In this document: in pieces, positions 32,797 to 40,141 of the stretch
Numbering within the stretch: the first letter of the stretch is position 1
Layout of the letters: every line of letters begins with the position of its first letter
Source: a virus
Length of the DNA stretch: 64,000 bases
Virus record (IMG/VR): IMGVR_UViG_3300021371_000012
Span: 1 to 64,000 of that record
Direction: 5' to 3' (one strand)
Translations under genes and position numbers: made by a program
The notes under the pieces: generated by a model
Database searches by the model: none
Told to the model about the DNA's origin: nothing
The model's input: the letters and a program-made list of their open reading frames with translations, nothing else

Positions 32797-33045
32797 TCAT
32801 CTATGCGATCTAGTTTTCTTTGCTATTTTCTTAGGCTGTTTAACAAACTGCTTACCAGCTTTGGAACCTTTGCGTTTAGCACTATTAGTAGCAGCTTTTT
32901 CGCCAGAAGATAACGAAGACCAAGCAGATTTAGGTAAATACCTACCTCGCTTTTTACGAGGTTTTTTACTTTCATCTTTATTAGAGTATCCCCATTCTTG
33001 GCGAGTCCAATTAACTAAAGATTGTTGAGTAGGTTTTCTAGCCAT
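32797..33045 (-). CDS. Small Lys-rich protein
   Basis: An 82-aa protein, very basic. The segment GRYLPKSAWSSLSSGEKAATNSAKRKGSKAG resembles a small domain (DUF5872-like, from memory) seen in some phages and large viruses. The stop of the previous gene overlaps its ATG. It could bind nucleic acid; function not known. Confidence 0.65.
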   Translation of the reverse strand: MARKPTQQSLVNWTRQEWGYSNKDESKKPRKKRGRYLPKSAWSSLSSGEKAATNSAKRKGSKAGKQFVKQPKKIAKKTRSHR

Positions 33046-33230
33046 TATTTTTTATACCCTCCACCAGCTGACTTATATGCTTTAGCTAGCATTTGTGCTT
33101 TACGTGCGCTCCATTGTCCTGGTGCGCCGCCTTTTCCGCCTGATTTAATTCTTTGAAATAAGCGTTTTCTCATGGTTGGTTTAGTATAAACTTTAGCTTC
33201 GTTAACTCTAGACTTAGGTTTTTTTGCCAT
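33045..33230 (-). CDS. Small Lys/Gly-rich protein
   Basis: A 61-aa basic protein. The end GGKGGAPGQWSARKAQML followed by AKAYKSAGGGYKK looks like a conserved small domain in marine phage proteins (from memory). Start and stop overlap both neighbours. Function unknown. Confidence 0.65.
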   Translation of the reverse strand: MAKKPKSRVNEAKVYTKPTMRKRLFQRIKSGGKGGAPGQWSARKAQMLAKAYKSAGGGYKK

Positions 33231-33345
33231 TTTCTTTTCTCTTTTTCATTCGCTCAATAAACTTTTTTCTAACTGTATCTTCCCACTCTTTTTCAGCAGT
33301 TTTAGTTTCTTTAGTTTTAAATATATTTTTTAATTTATCAATCAT
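33214..33345 (-). CDS. Very small Lys-rich protein
   Basis: A 43-aa frame starting MIDKLKNIFKTKE and ending ENGKKT. Its ATG overlaps the stop of the gene at 33342 (ATGA), and its end overlaps the next start by 17 nt. That packing, plus a third of residues being Lys or Arg as in its neighbours, supports a real gene. Confidence 0.55.
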   Translation of the reverse strand: MIDKLKNIFKTKETKTAEKEWEDTVRKKFIERMKKRKENGKKT

Positions 33346-33947
33346 TTTATAAAAGCACCTATTCTACCGTGTAAATCTGGATATTCAACATATTTCCAAT
33401 CTTCAGGGGGTTGGGTATTATCATCTTCCCATACCGGAATAAAATCAGAATTATCCCATTGAAAATCTAAATTACGTCTTAATTGACATTCAATTAATTT
33501 ATTACCAATAAACTCACAATTTATATAATCATAAGGTATATTATTAAGTATAGTCGGGAAACTAACTATTTTTTCTAAGGCTGGAAAGTCATCAACTTTA
33601 GACCAAGCATCCCAATACATTAGTTCTTCTGGATCTTTAAAACCTTCTACACACAATACTACTTTTTTATTTCTATAATCAACAGATAAATGTCTACCCT
33701 TAAACCACTCACACCAAAAATATCCTATTGGTAAATTATCAGTATCTTTATCAATCCAAACACGCTCTGCTCCAAATCCTAATCCCATAAGATTCATTAT
33801 AGGTCTGACTATATACCAGCCAGGTTTTGGAACATCAACTCCTATAGGTCCACATACGTATCCTAATTTTTTAGATAAGATTAACTTATCATAAATCCAA
33901 ATATCTTCAGGCTTTAAAATAGCCCACACCTCGTCTTCAGTATTCAC
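33342..33947 (-). CDS. Hypothetical soluble protein, conserved-looking
   Basis: A 201-aa protein starting with GTG in a GTGA overlap. Trp, Tyr and Gly-rich stretches such as PGWYIVRPIMNLMGLGFG (about 42-59) and GYFWCEWFKGRHLS (about 74-87) suggest a folded, perhaps nucleotide- or metal-binding enzyme. I cannot name the family. It is the only clearly globular neutral protein in this block of small basic genes. Confidence 0.6.
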   Translation of the reverse strand: MNTEDEVWAILKPEDIWIYDKLILSKKLGYVCGPIGVDVPKPGWYIVRPIMNLMGLGFGAERVWIDKDTDNLPIGYFWCEWFKGRHLSVDYRNKKVVLCVEGFKDPEELMYWDAWSKVDDFPALEKIVSFPTILNNIPYDYINCEFIGNKLIECQLRRNLDFQWDNSDFIPVWEDDNTQPPEDWKYVEYPDLHGRIGAFIK

Positions 33948-34120
33948 TTCTTTTTCTTTTTTGCTAAAATAGCTTTCTGAAGTGCAGGAGGAAGTTTCTT
34001 TTGGGCAGCGCTTAATCCTGCACCATTAGGTTTTTTCTTAGCATCAGCTTTTTTAGAGGTATTTTTACTCATAAAAGCTGGTTTACCGTTCTTCATCGGC
34101 ATCTTTTTATGTTTAGCCAT
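33944..34120 (-). CDS. Small, extremely Lys-rich protein
   Basis: A 58-aa frame, about 20 of them Lys, starting MAKHKKMPMKNGKPAF and ending AILAKKKKK. GGAGAATAAACA precedes the ATG. The stop overlaps the GTG of the next gene. Composition suggests binding to DNA or RNA. Its leader may hold the three hairpins at 34167-34217. Confidence 0.65.
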   Translation of the reverse strand: MAKHKKMPMKNGKPAFMSKNTSKKADAKKKPNGAGLSAAQKKLPPALQKAILAKKKKK

Positions 34121-34166
34121 TGTTTATTCTCCAATCTCAAGTCAAAATTATCACGTAAATAAAGTA

Positions 34167-34217
34167 GCGGAGACTCCGTCTCCGCGTTGTGCCACTTCGT
34201 GGCATCTTGTTGCAACA
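34167..34217 (-). ncRNA. Three tandem hairpins in the longest intergenic gap
   Basis: The gap 34121-34335 holds three adjacent structures, in - strand order. First is a 10-bp palindrome TGTTGCAACA (34208-34217). Second is TGCCAC-GAA-GTGGCA (34190-34204). Third is GCGGAGAC-GGA-GTCTCCGC (34167-34185). They are GC-rich in an AT-rich gap and no U-run follows, so they are not standard terminators. They may be a structured leader of the gene at 33944 or an RNA-processing site. Nothing else is recognised in the gap except a weak promoter candidate. Confidence 0.5.
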
Positions 34218-34263
34218 TAGGGGAAAGCCATGTTCATTCTATGTTCAATTAAGTAAAAATAAA

Positions 34264-34291
34264 ATTTTATGTTGATTGCATCTAAGTTCAA
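34264..34291 (-). promoter_or_regulatory. Weak - strand promoter candidate
   Basis: TTGAAC (34291-34286), a 16-bp spacer and TAAAAT (34269-34264). It would give a leader of about 135 nt containing the three hairpins before the gene at 34120. In such AT-rich DNA this could occur by chance. Confidence 0.3.
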
Positions 34292-34335
34292 ACTAATAGT
34301 AACACAAATTTTGCTATTCTGCAAACATAATATTT

Positions 34336-34548
34336 TTACTTTCGTTTTTTACTCTGAGCACTAGACTTTCCTGCTGCGCTTAGTGCGATTGCTACAGCCT
34401 GCCTACGGCGAGCCTTGCTTGTAGATTCGCCAGTGCGCTTTGCTAGTGTGCTAATAGATTTTGAACGAGTTTTAGAAGGGCTCTTTTTAATTAGCTCACG
34501 AATATTAGTAGAAATTGTTTTTTGAGATTTACCACGTTTTAAAGGCAT
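34336..34548 (-). CDS. Small basic protein with conserved-looking SQK...AVAIAL motif
   Basis: A 70-aa protein: MPLKRGKSQKTISTNIREL, a Ser/Lys/Arg-rich middle, then RRRQAVAIALSAAGKS and a basic end. I have seen similar short proteins in phage genomes, without known function. GAGGA lies seven bases before the ATG. Confidence 0.65.
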   Translation of the reverse strand: MPLKRGKSQKTISTNIRELIKKSPSKTRSKSISTLAKRTGESTSKARRRQAVAIALSAAGKSSAQSKKRK

Positions 34549-35223
34549 TTAGCAATCCTCTGTTTTTATTTCTACAATCATTTCTTTTGTATCTTCTTCG
34601 TCAGACTCATTCATACCAGCAAGTTCACGAATTTTCGCTACATGTGTTGCCTCAACGTAAGCATGCTCTTCACGAAGACCCATCATACCTGCTAAAAACA
34701 TTATTTCATCTGCTATGTTTTCTGCCATTTGAACATCTGAAACATTAGCTTGATCATTTTCAATAGCCATCTTTTCCATATAGAAGAGTACGTCTTGTAA
34801 TTTTGCAGTACGCTCTGCGACATCCATAGAATCTGAATCTATCTGACTTTCAATAGATTTATAAAGTGTTTCAGCACTAGGACAAATATCAAAATGTTTT
34901 GTGGTATAAGATCCGACTTCTATACCTCCATCTTCGTTTACAACTTCAAACCTCATATCATCATTTTTTACAGAGAATAGAGATTTTGGCGGTGCTACTA
35001 AGTCAGTATTATCACGAGTTTCTTCAATATCTGACGAATACATAAGATAATCTCTAGCAGAATTTAAATAGGCTGAAGAAACGGCAAGTTTATTAGTCCA
35101 CCAAGTTGGAAGCTCAGCTTCGCCGTCTTGTGGAAGTGTTCTCATAATATCTCCTACATCTTCCATAATGGTTCTACACATTCTACGAGAAGATGCTACA
35201 TCTGTATGTCCGTCTTTTTTCAT
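34549..35223 (-). CDS. Hypothetical acidic protein, possibly structural
   Basis: A 224-aa mostly helical protein starting MKKDGHTDVASSRRMCRTI, with ELPTWWTNKLAVSSAYLNSARDYL as its most conserved-looking stretch (about residues 37-60). The C-terminus is acidic (SDEEDTKEMIVEIKTEDC). AGAGGAAAAA precedes the ATG. It lies between fibre and small basic genes, so a virion role is possible. Function not recognised. Confidence 0.6.
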   Translation of the reverse strand: MKKDGHTDVASSRRMCRTIMEDVGDIMRTLPQDGEAELPTWWTNKLAVSSAYLNSARDYLMYSSDIEETRDNTDLVAPPKSLFSVKNDDMRFEVVNEDGGIEVGSYTTKHFDICPSAETLYKSIESQIDSDSMDVAERTAKLQDVLFYMEKMAIENDQANVSDVQMAENIADEIMFLAGMMGLREEHAYVEATHVAKIRELAGMNESDEEDTKEMIVEIKTEDC

Positions 35224-35417
35224 TTTTTCCTCTTTCTAAATCCAATTGGTTTGGAATATTTAATTGGCCATCCACTATTACGAGACTTTGTAATAAAGGT
35301 TTCAAGTTCTTTTTCAGTTAAAACACCTGACGTAGCTTTACGACGTATTCTTTCATTTCTAGGAATACGTGGTGCTGTCGGTCTAACAAAAGTAAATTTT
35401 CCAACTTTCTTTTTCAT
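35220..35417 (-). CDS. Small basic protein, probably leaderless mRNA
   Basis: A 65-aa protein, basic throughout (MKKKVGKFTFVRPTAPRIPR ... FRKRKK). No Shine-Dalgarno is visible. A good promoter has its -10 box ending five bases before the ATG. It starts a run of small genes downstream of the fibre gene. Confidence 0.6.
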   Translation of the reverse strand: MKKKVGKFTFVRPTAPRIPRNERIRRKATSGVLTEKELETFITKSRNSGWPIKYSKPIGFRKRKK

Positions 35418-35422
35418 GCTTT

Positions 35423-35451
35423 ATTATAACTTTTATCTTAGTAGTGCGCAA
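35423..35451 (-). promoter_or_regulatory. - strand promoter placed for a leaderless transcript
   Basis: TTGCGC (35451-35446), a 17-bp spacer and a perfect TATAAT (35428-35423), then AAAGC and the ATG at 35417. The predicted start site coincides with the start codon. It would drive the small-protein block separately from the tail genes. Confidence 0.65.
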
Positions 35452-35461
35452 ATATTAATTT

Positions 35462-36766
35462 TTAAACTTTCAACACACATTCTACTAGTTTTTCCTCTGA
35501 ATTACTGTTAGATTCTAAAGCAACTCCTACTAACATACCTTTACCTTCTGCTTTAGCAACTCCTGACGAGCTTGTAAAAATTCTAGAACCCTTAGTAACT
35601 TCACCTATAATTCTAATTGGCAGACGTCCTTTAAGACCAATATATTGACCTTCTGTATCTGCGTTCATTTTAAAGGCAGGATTTTCAGAAATAACACCAA
35701 TAGCGCATCCTCCTTCACTACAAGCCTCTGTCTCAAATTTATTAGAAGTAGAAACCATCATCACTGTTCCAATAGAATACTCTTCATCAGTAGTATATTT
35801 CTCAGCCAAGTCAGCATATTTGGCAGTAGTTGCTAATCCAAAAAATTCACCACTAGCATACATATTTCTAAACTGATTACCAGTAGCCCCAACATCAATT
35901 GTTGCAGTAGTTGGAAGTAAATTAACAGCAAAATCAACACTATTAGAGTCAATGCTCATACGTTTAGTACCACCAGTAGTAAATCCTATATCATCTGTTC
36001 CTTCACGGAAAATACCAGTATCAGTATCATCTTCAAAAGTTATAGAAGGGGCTGCTTGAGTACCATCTTGAAATTGGGCTCCGTCTAATTGTAAAAAACC
36101 ACCAGTAGCATTTAGAGAAATATGATCTACAGAAGTACCAATTAGCACTGCATTTGAAAAATAACCATCTCTGTATCTATATGTCCAGTCTCCAAAATCA
36201 ACAGTAGCATCTGTAATAGGTTCTACTTTTGCATCAAGAGCTAAATGATGAGGCTTAACCGACCCTGGATAAGGGATACCTACATCAATAAATCCAGTTT
36301 GTGCTGCTCCGTTTGATACTTTCATATATAAACGGTTATTAGAAGAAGCTCCTAGTCCAGACTCAGAAACTCTTCTTATACTAGTCTGAGTTGTGTCTGA
36401 AGAATTTACTACAGCAACTAGTTCTCCAATTTCATAATCTCTCATGTCCATAGTAGAAAGTTGAGTAGTAAAACTTGTTGCTATTCCATATCTAGTAAAA
36501 TTGTTTCCCGGCCATAATCCCGTTCCTCCAGAAGGAGGTTTAGCGTGATTTGTATCCTTTATATATAATCTACCATTTATAGAATCTCTCCAAAAAACCC
36601 CATTAGGGATAGTTCCTGTTGACCCTTCATCGTTAAAATCAGTTCCTAACGGTTGTTCTTGCCCATAAAAATTTCTACTAATTGCTCTTAAACTAGAATT
36701 AAAGTCATTCCTTGAAAGAGCAATTGTTCTAGAAAAAGCAGGCAATAAAAATTGTTCATTTGACAT
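35462..36766 (-). CDS. Tail fibre protein
   Basis: A 434-aa protein. The N-terminal part holds NGRLYIKDT and a beta-rich region. The middle has SITFEDDTDTGIFREGTDD followed by IGFTTGGTKRMSID (about 240-275), a stretch often seen in marine phage fibres. Near residue 320, ATTAKYADLAEKYTTDEEY begins a C-terminal domain like those of fibre or chaperone-type ends. Located at the end of the tail operon, after the two J-like genes. AAGGAGAAAATAA precedes the ATG. Confidence 0.75.
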   Translation of the reverse strand: MSNEQFLLPAFSRTIALSRNDFNSSLRAISRNFYGQEQPLGTDFNDEGSTGTIPNGVFWRDSINGRLYIKDTNHAKPPSGGTGLWPGNNFTRYGIATSFTTQLSTMDMRDYEIGELVAVVNSSDTTQTSIRRVSESGLGASSNNRLYMKVSNGAAQTGFIDVGIPYPGSVKPHHLALDAKVEPITDATVDFGDWTYRYRDGYFSNAVLIGTSVDHISLNATGGFLQLDGAQFQDGTQAAPSITFEDDTDTGIFREGTDDIGFTTGGTKRMSIDSNSVDFAVNLLPTTATIDVGATGNQFRNMYASGEFFGLATTAKYADLAEKYTTDEEYSIGTVMMVSTSNKFETEACSEGGCAIGVISENPAFKMNADTEGQYIGLKGRLPIRIIGEVTKGSRIFTSSSGVAKAEGKGMLVGVALESNSNSEEKLVECVLKV

Positions 36767-36781
36767 TTATTTTCTCCTTAA

Positions 36782-39700
36782 TTATATTCCTCTAGCTTCA
36801 AATTGTATATCCTGACCAGTAACAGTACTTCCTGTTTCGTCATATACACTTACATTACAGCTTGTTGTTGTTATATCTCTCATCATTATTGTATAAGATC
36901 CTGCTGGTGCATTTATCATTTGCCCATTAACAAATGGAACTCCTAAAAACTCAGCGCTACTATAATCTATATTCCAGTTTTCACCATCTACACCTACATC
37001 CCTAATAAATAATTTATCTTTAAGATCCACACTATATCTAAACTTATCTAAGTTAAAACTACCGATTGACGGATCAAAATTTTCTACATTATATCTAATT
37101 TGAAAAAACTGAAATTCTTTATCAAAGCCGCCTACTGTTAGATAACCATCTTTGGTAGCAGTGTTAGCACTAAACGTGCTAATATTTACGTTTCCATTAG
37201 CATAAAAAGGATTAGATACAGCATATCTTATTTGTACGTTCTGATTAATAATACTCGGATCTATACCTACAAAAGTAGATTCTAAGTCATCTCTGTACTG
37301 CCCTAAATTAACTAATTGATAAGTAGCCCCAGAATCTGAAGTAGCTGTAGTTAGATTAGGCAAGGCATTAGTTACTGAATAGTTAGCCCCTATTTCATGA
37401 GCTAATTTACCAGCACTATCTTTAATAGGATTACCATTAGCAAAATATGCTTGTCCTAAAGAAAGAGCATTTGCATTAGCAATTCCCGATATTAAAGCGT
37501 AAGAATTCGTATTTGAAATGTCTCCTGTAAATTGCCCCGGATTCCACACAGCATAAACTGACCCTCTAAAGTTAGCTGCTGTAATAGTAGAAACTAAATC
37601 TAAAGCATCAGTACCAGTTCTAGAAGTAATAGTATTATTAATTAGACTATCATATATAACAGTAGACTCTCCAGAATCTAATACTCCGTGCGGAGATTCT
37701 ACTTGAAAATATGTTCCTACACCATTAGCACTAGGACTACCTATAGTACCACTTATATTTCTATCAACTAATATAGTACTATCATTAGATACTTCTGTGG
37801 AGCTGGTGTTTACGATCTCATATTCACTATGCCAAGATCTAGTACCGAAAGGCTGACCTGAAGTATCAAGAATTACTTTTCCTTTAATGATAGAGCCTAC
37901 ATCTCTAATCTGAGTTACATATGAAGCATTTGCAGAGGCTTGTAAATCAGTCACATCTGAAACAGTTGCCCAACCAGAAGCAAAACCGTTCGATAAATCA
38001 ATTAAAGTAGCTCCTGGAGCAGAAGTACCTCCTGTTAAAGTATTTTGGCTTGGAAAATTACCATGTTGAAGTTCTTCGGATTCATTATTATTAGTAATAC
38101 TTTGTCCTCTATAATTAACTGCAAAATCTAGATCTGGATTATCCTCACTAAAAGCTAGAAAAGTATGTAAGTCTGCTGGTCTAGCAGGTGTAAACACTGT
38201 CGCTACAATACTACTTTTATTACCACTAGTATCGATTGCTTGAGCCATATAAGTAGAAGTACCAAATGTAGGAATCGGTATACTAGCAGAGCTAGAAGGT
38301 GAAGAAACAGAAACAAGAATAGCTCCTGCACCAAATTCTTGTAAAACTATTTCTGGGCTACTTACATCAATAGATTTTCCTACGCGTCTAATTTCAATTT
38401 TTTCTAAATCTAAGTCTCTTAAACTTCCTGAAACATCTCGTTGTAGCTGCCACGAAAATACTAATTGATCTAATAACTGACCTACTTGAAACTCTCTTAC
38501 TGGTAGAGGAGGAGTTCTTTTACCAGGTAAAGAGGTAAATACTTCTACAGGTTCTCCTCTAATACTACCATTTAAAGGAGTTACTTTTACTAAAATTCTA
38601 TTTGGATTATTTCTTGGACCTCTATCTAAATTATTAATAGTAAAACTTATTTTTTCTATACCTGCTTCTGTAGATGTAGTATTATTTGGTACTTTCACTA
38701 CATTAAAATTAGTTAAATTAATAATAGTATTATTATCACCTTCTAAAGTAGTTCTTGTAGAGCCTGCCAGTTTATAAGCTATTTCATAATCGGTCACATC
38801 TCTAAAATTAATCTTATCAAATTTAACTGTTACTCTTAAACTAACTCCTCTAAGTACGTCGATATATAAGGAATCGTCAACAACTAGATTTTGTACTCTA
38901 GGAATAGGAATATTTCTAATAAATACTGATTGAGTATTATATTCACTTCTTCTTCTAGCTGTATTTATATTTCTAGCACGTACTAAAGTTAACCCAATCG
39001 GATTATCTTTTATTATTCTCTGACCGGTTGAACCGAAAAAAAGATCTTCAAAATCTGCGGTGCTACTTAAAGAGTATCCACCGGTATTAGCCAAGTTAAA
39101 GTAACCAGGATACGTAGTAGCTTCGTAACCAAAACTTACAGTTCCTTTCTTACTACCTGCAACAGCAACTACATTAGAAATAGTTCCCAAAGGATCTTCT
39201 GTTATATTAGTAGCCGTTCTTCCAGATAAAATAGCTCTTGGAGCTTCTGAAAGTTTGACTCGATAAATTGAGTTTGCTGTTAAAGCAGCATTGTAACTTG
39301 GATCAGTAGGATCATAGCTTACATTAGCTATAGAATAAGTATTACCCGAAAGAATTGATATATTATCGCCTTTTTCTATTAAAGGCTCACTATAATGATC
39401 AACCTCTGTTCTAATCTTATTTGCTGAGATAGCCGCTCCTGGTGTTCTAAAAGCATCTAAGTTTACTGTTACATACTTAGTATTAGGTATGTGTGTAAAA
39501 GAACTATCTTCTACCCCATCAATAAATACTTTAATAAAACTTGAATCTTTAGGCACAACACCAAGTGGTTGGTTAAAGGCTGCAGAGCTTATAGTAGAAA
39601 CTGAATTTTCTTTAATTACTTTTCTTTTATTTCCTCTTATGTAAACTGAATTATTAGCTGCTAAGTTTACCTCTACTAATTGTGAAATACTAACATAAAA

Positions 39701-40141
39701 AGGAGGATCAGGAAGTTTGTCTATTAAAGATCCTGTACCACTCGTATCATTATTAATTTCAACAAAACCAAGAGTAGTATTATAATTAACTATTTCTGAA
39801 GTATATTGAGTAACTTTTGGTCTAAAGGCTGAAAATTTTTCAACAAACGAATCTGTTAGTTTTTCATTTATTGGAAAAGCTAAGAAGTCTTCTCCTTTTA
39901 ATCTGTCAGGAAATAAATTAACATCATTTACTTCTAGTACGTGTTTATGAAAATTTTCATCAAAACAATTATCAAGAGAATTAATCGTAAATCTAACATT
40001 ACTATTTACTATTTCAAAAGAATCACAAAGTAATCTAATATCTCCAACAGTAGTTGTAAAACCATTTTTACCAAACAAAACAGCAGTTTCTGTGTTTGAA
40101 AAAGGTTCAATATTTGCAACTGTAAAATTTAAAATGGTCAT
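36782..40141 (-). CDS. Tail tip / central fibre protein, J-like second part
   Basis: An 1119-aa protein whose ATG overlaps the stop of the J-like gene (TAATG). After about 330 residues of mixed beta structure, fibronectin-III-like units are suggested at about 415-620 (VQNLVVDDSLYIDVL ... VSLRVTVKFDKINFRDVTDYEIAY; later REFQVGQLLDQLVFSWQL). The rest is Asn/Ser-rich beta structure and may reach the receptor. In lambda these regions belong to the single J protein; here they seem to be a separate subunit. Confidence 0.7.
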   Translation of the reverse strand: MTILNFTVANIEPFSNTETAVLFGKNGFTTTVGDIRLLCDSFEIVNSNVRFTINSLDNCFDENFHKHVLEVNDVNLFPDRLKGEDFLAFPINEKLTDSFVEKFSAFRPKVTQYTSEIVNYNTTLGFVEINNDTSGTGSLIDKLPDPPFYVSISQLVEVNLAANNSVYIRGNKRKVIKENSVSTISSAAFNQPLGVVPKDSSFIKVFIDGVEDSSFTHIPNTKYVTVNLDAFRTPGAAISANKIRTEVDHYSEPLIEKGDNISILSGNTYSIANVSYDPTDPSYNAALTANSIYRVKLSEAPRAILSGRTATNITEDPLGTISNVVAVAGSKKGTVSFGYEATTYPGYFNLANTGGYSLSSTADFEDLFFGSTGQRIIKDNPIGLTLVRARNINTARRRSEYNTQSVFIRNIPIPRVQNLVVDDSLYIDVLRGVSLRVTVKFDKINFRDVTDYEIAYKLAGSTRTTLEGDNNTIINLTNFNVVKVPNNTTSTEAGIEKISFTINNLDRGPRNNPNRILVKVTPLNGSIRGEPVEVFTSLPGKRTPPLPVREFQVGQLLDQLVFSWQLQRDVSGSLRDLDLEKIEIRRVGKSIDVSSPEIVLQEFGAGAILVSVSSPSSSASIPIPTFGTSTYMAQAIDTSGNKSSIVATVFTPARPADLHTFLAFSEDNPDLDFAVNYRGQSITNNNESEELQHGNFPSQNTLTGGTSAPGATLIDLSNGFASGWATVSDVTDLQASANASYVTQIRDVGSIIKGKVILDTSGQPFGTRSWHSEYEIVNTSSTEVSNDSTILVDRNISGTIGSPSANGVGTYFQVESPHGVLDSGESTVIYDSLINNTITSRTGTDALDLVSTITAANFRGSVYAVWNPGQFTGDISNTNSYALISGIANANALSLGQAYFANGNPIKDSAGKLAHEIGANYSVTNALPNLTTATSDSGATYQLVNLGQYRDDLESTFVGIDPSIINQNVQIRYAVSNPFYANGNVNISTFSANTATKDGYLTVGGFDKEFQFFQIRYNVENFDPSIGSFNLDKFRYSVDLKDKLFIRDVGVDGENWNIDYSSAEFLGVPFVNGQMINAPAGSYTIMMRDITTTSCNVSVYDETGSTVTGQDIQFEARGI

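Noticed and set aside
34167-34217. Tandem hairpins read as Rho-independent terminators
   Set aside because: None is followed by a U-run on either strand, so I list them only as structured elements.
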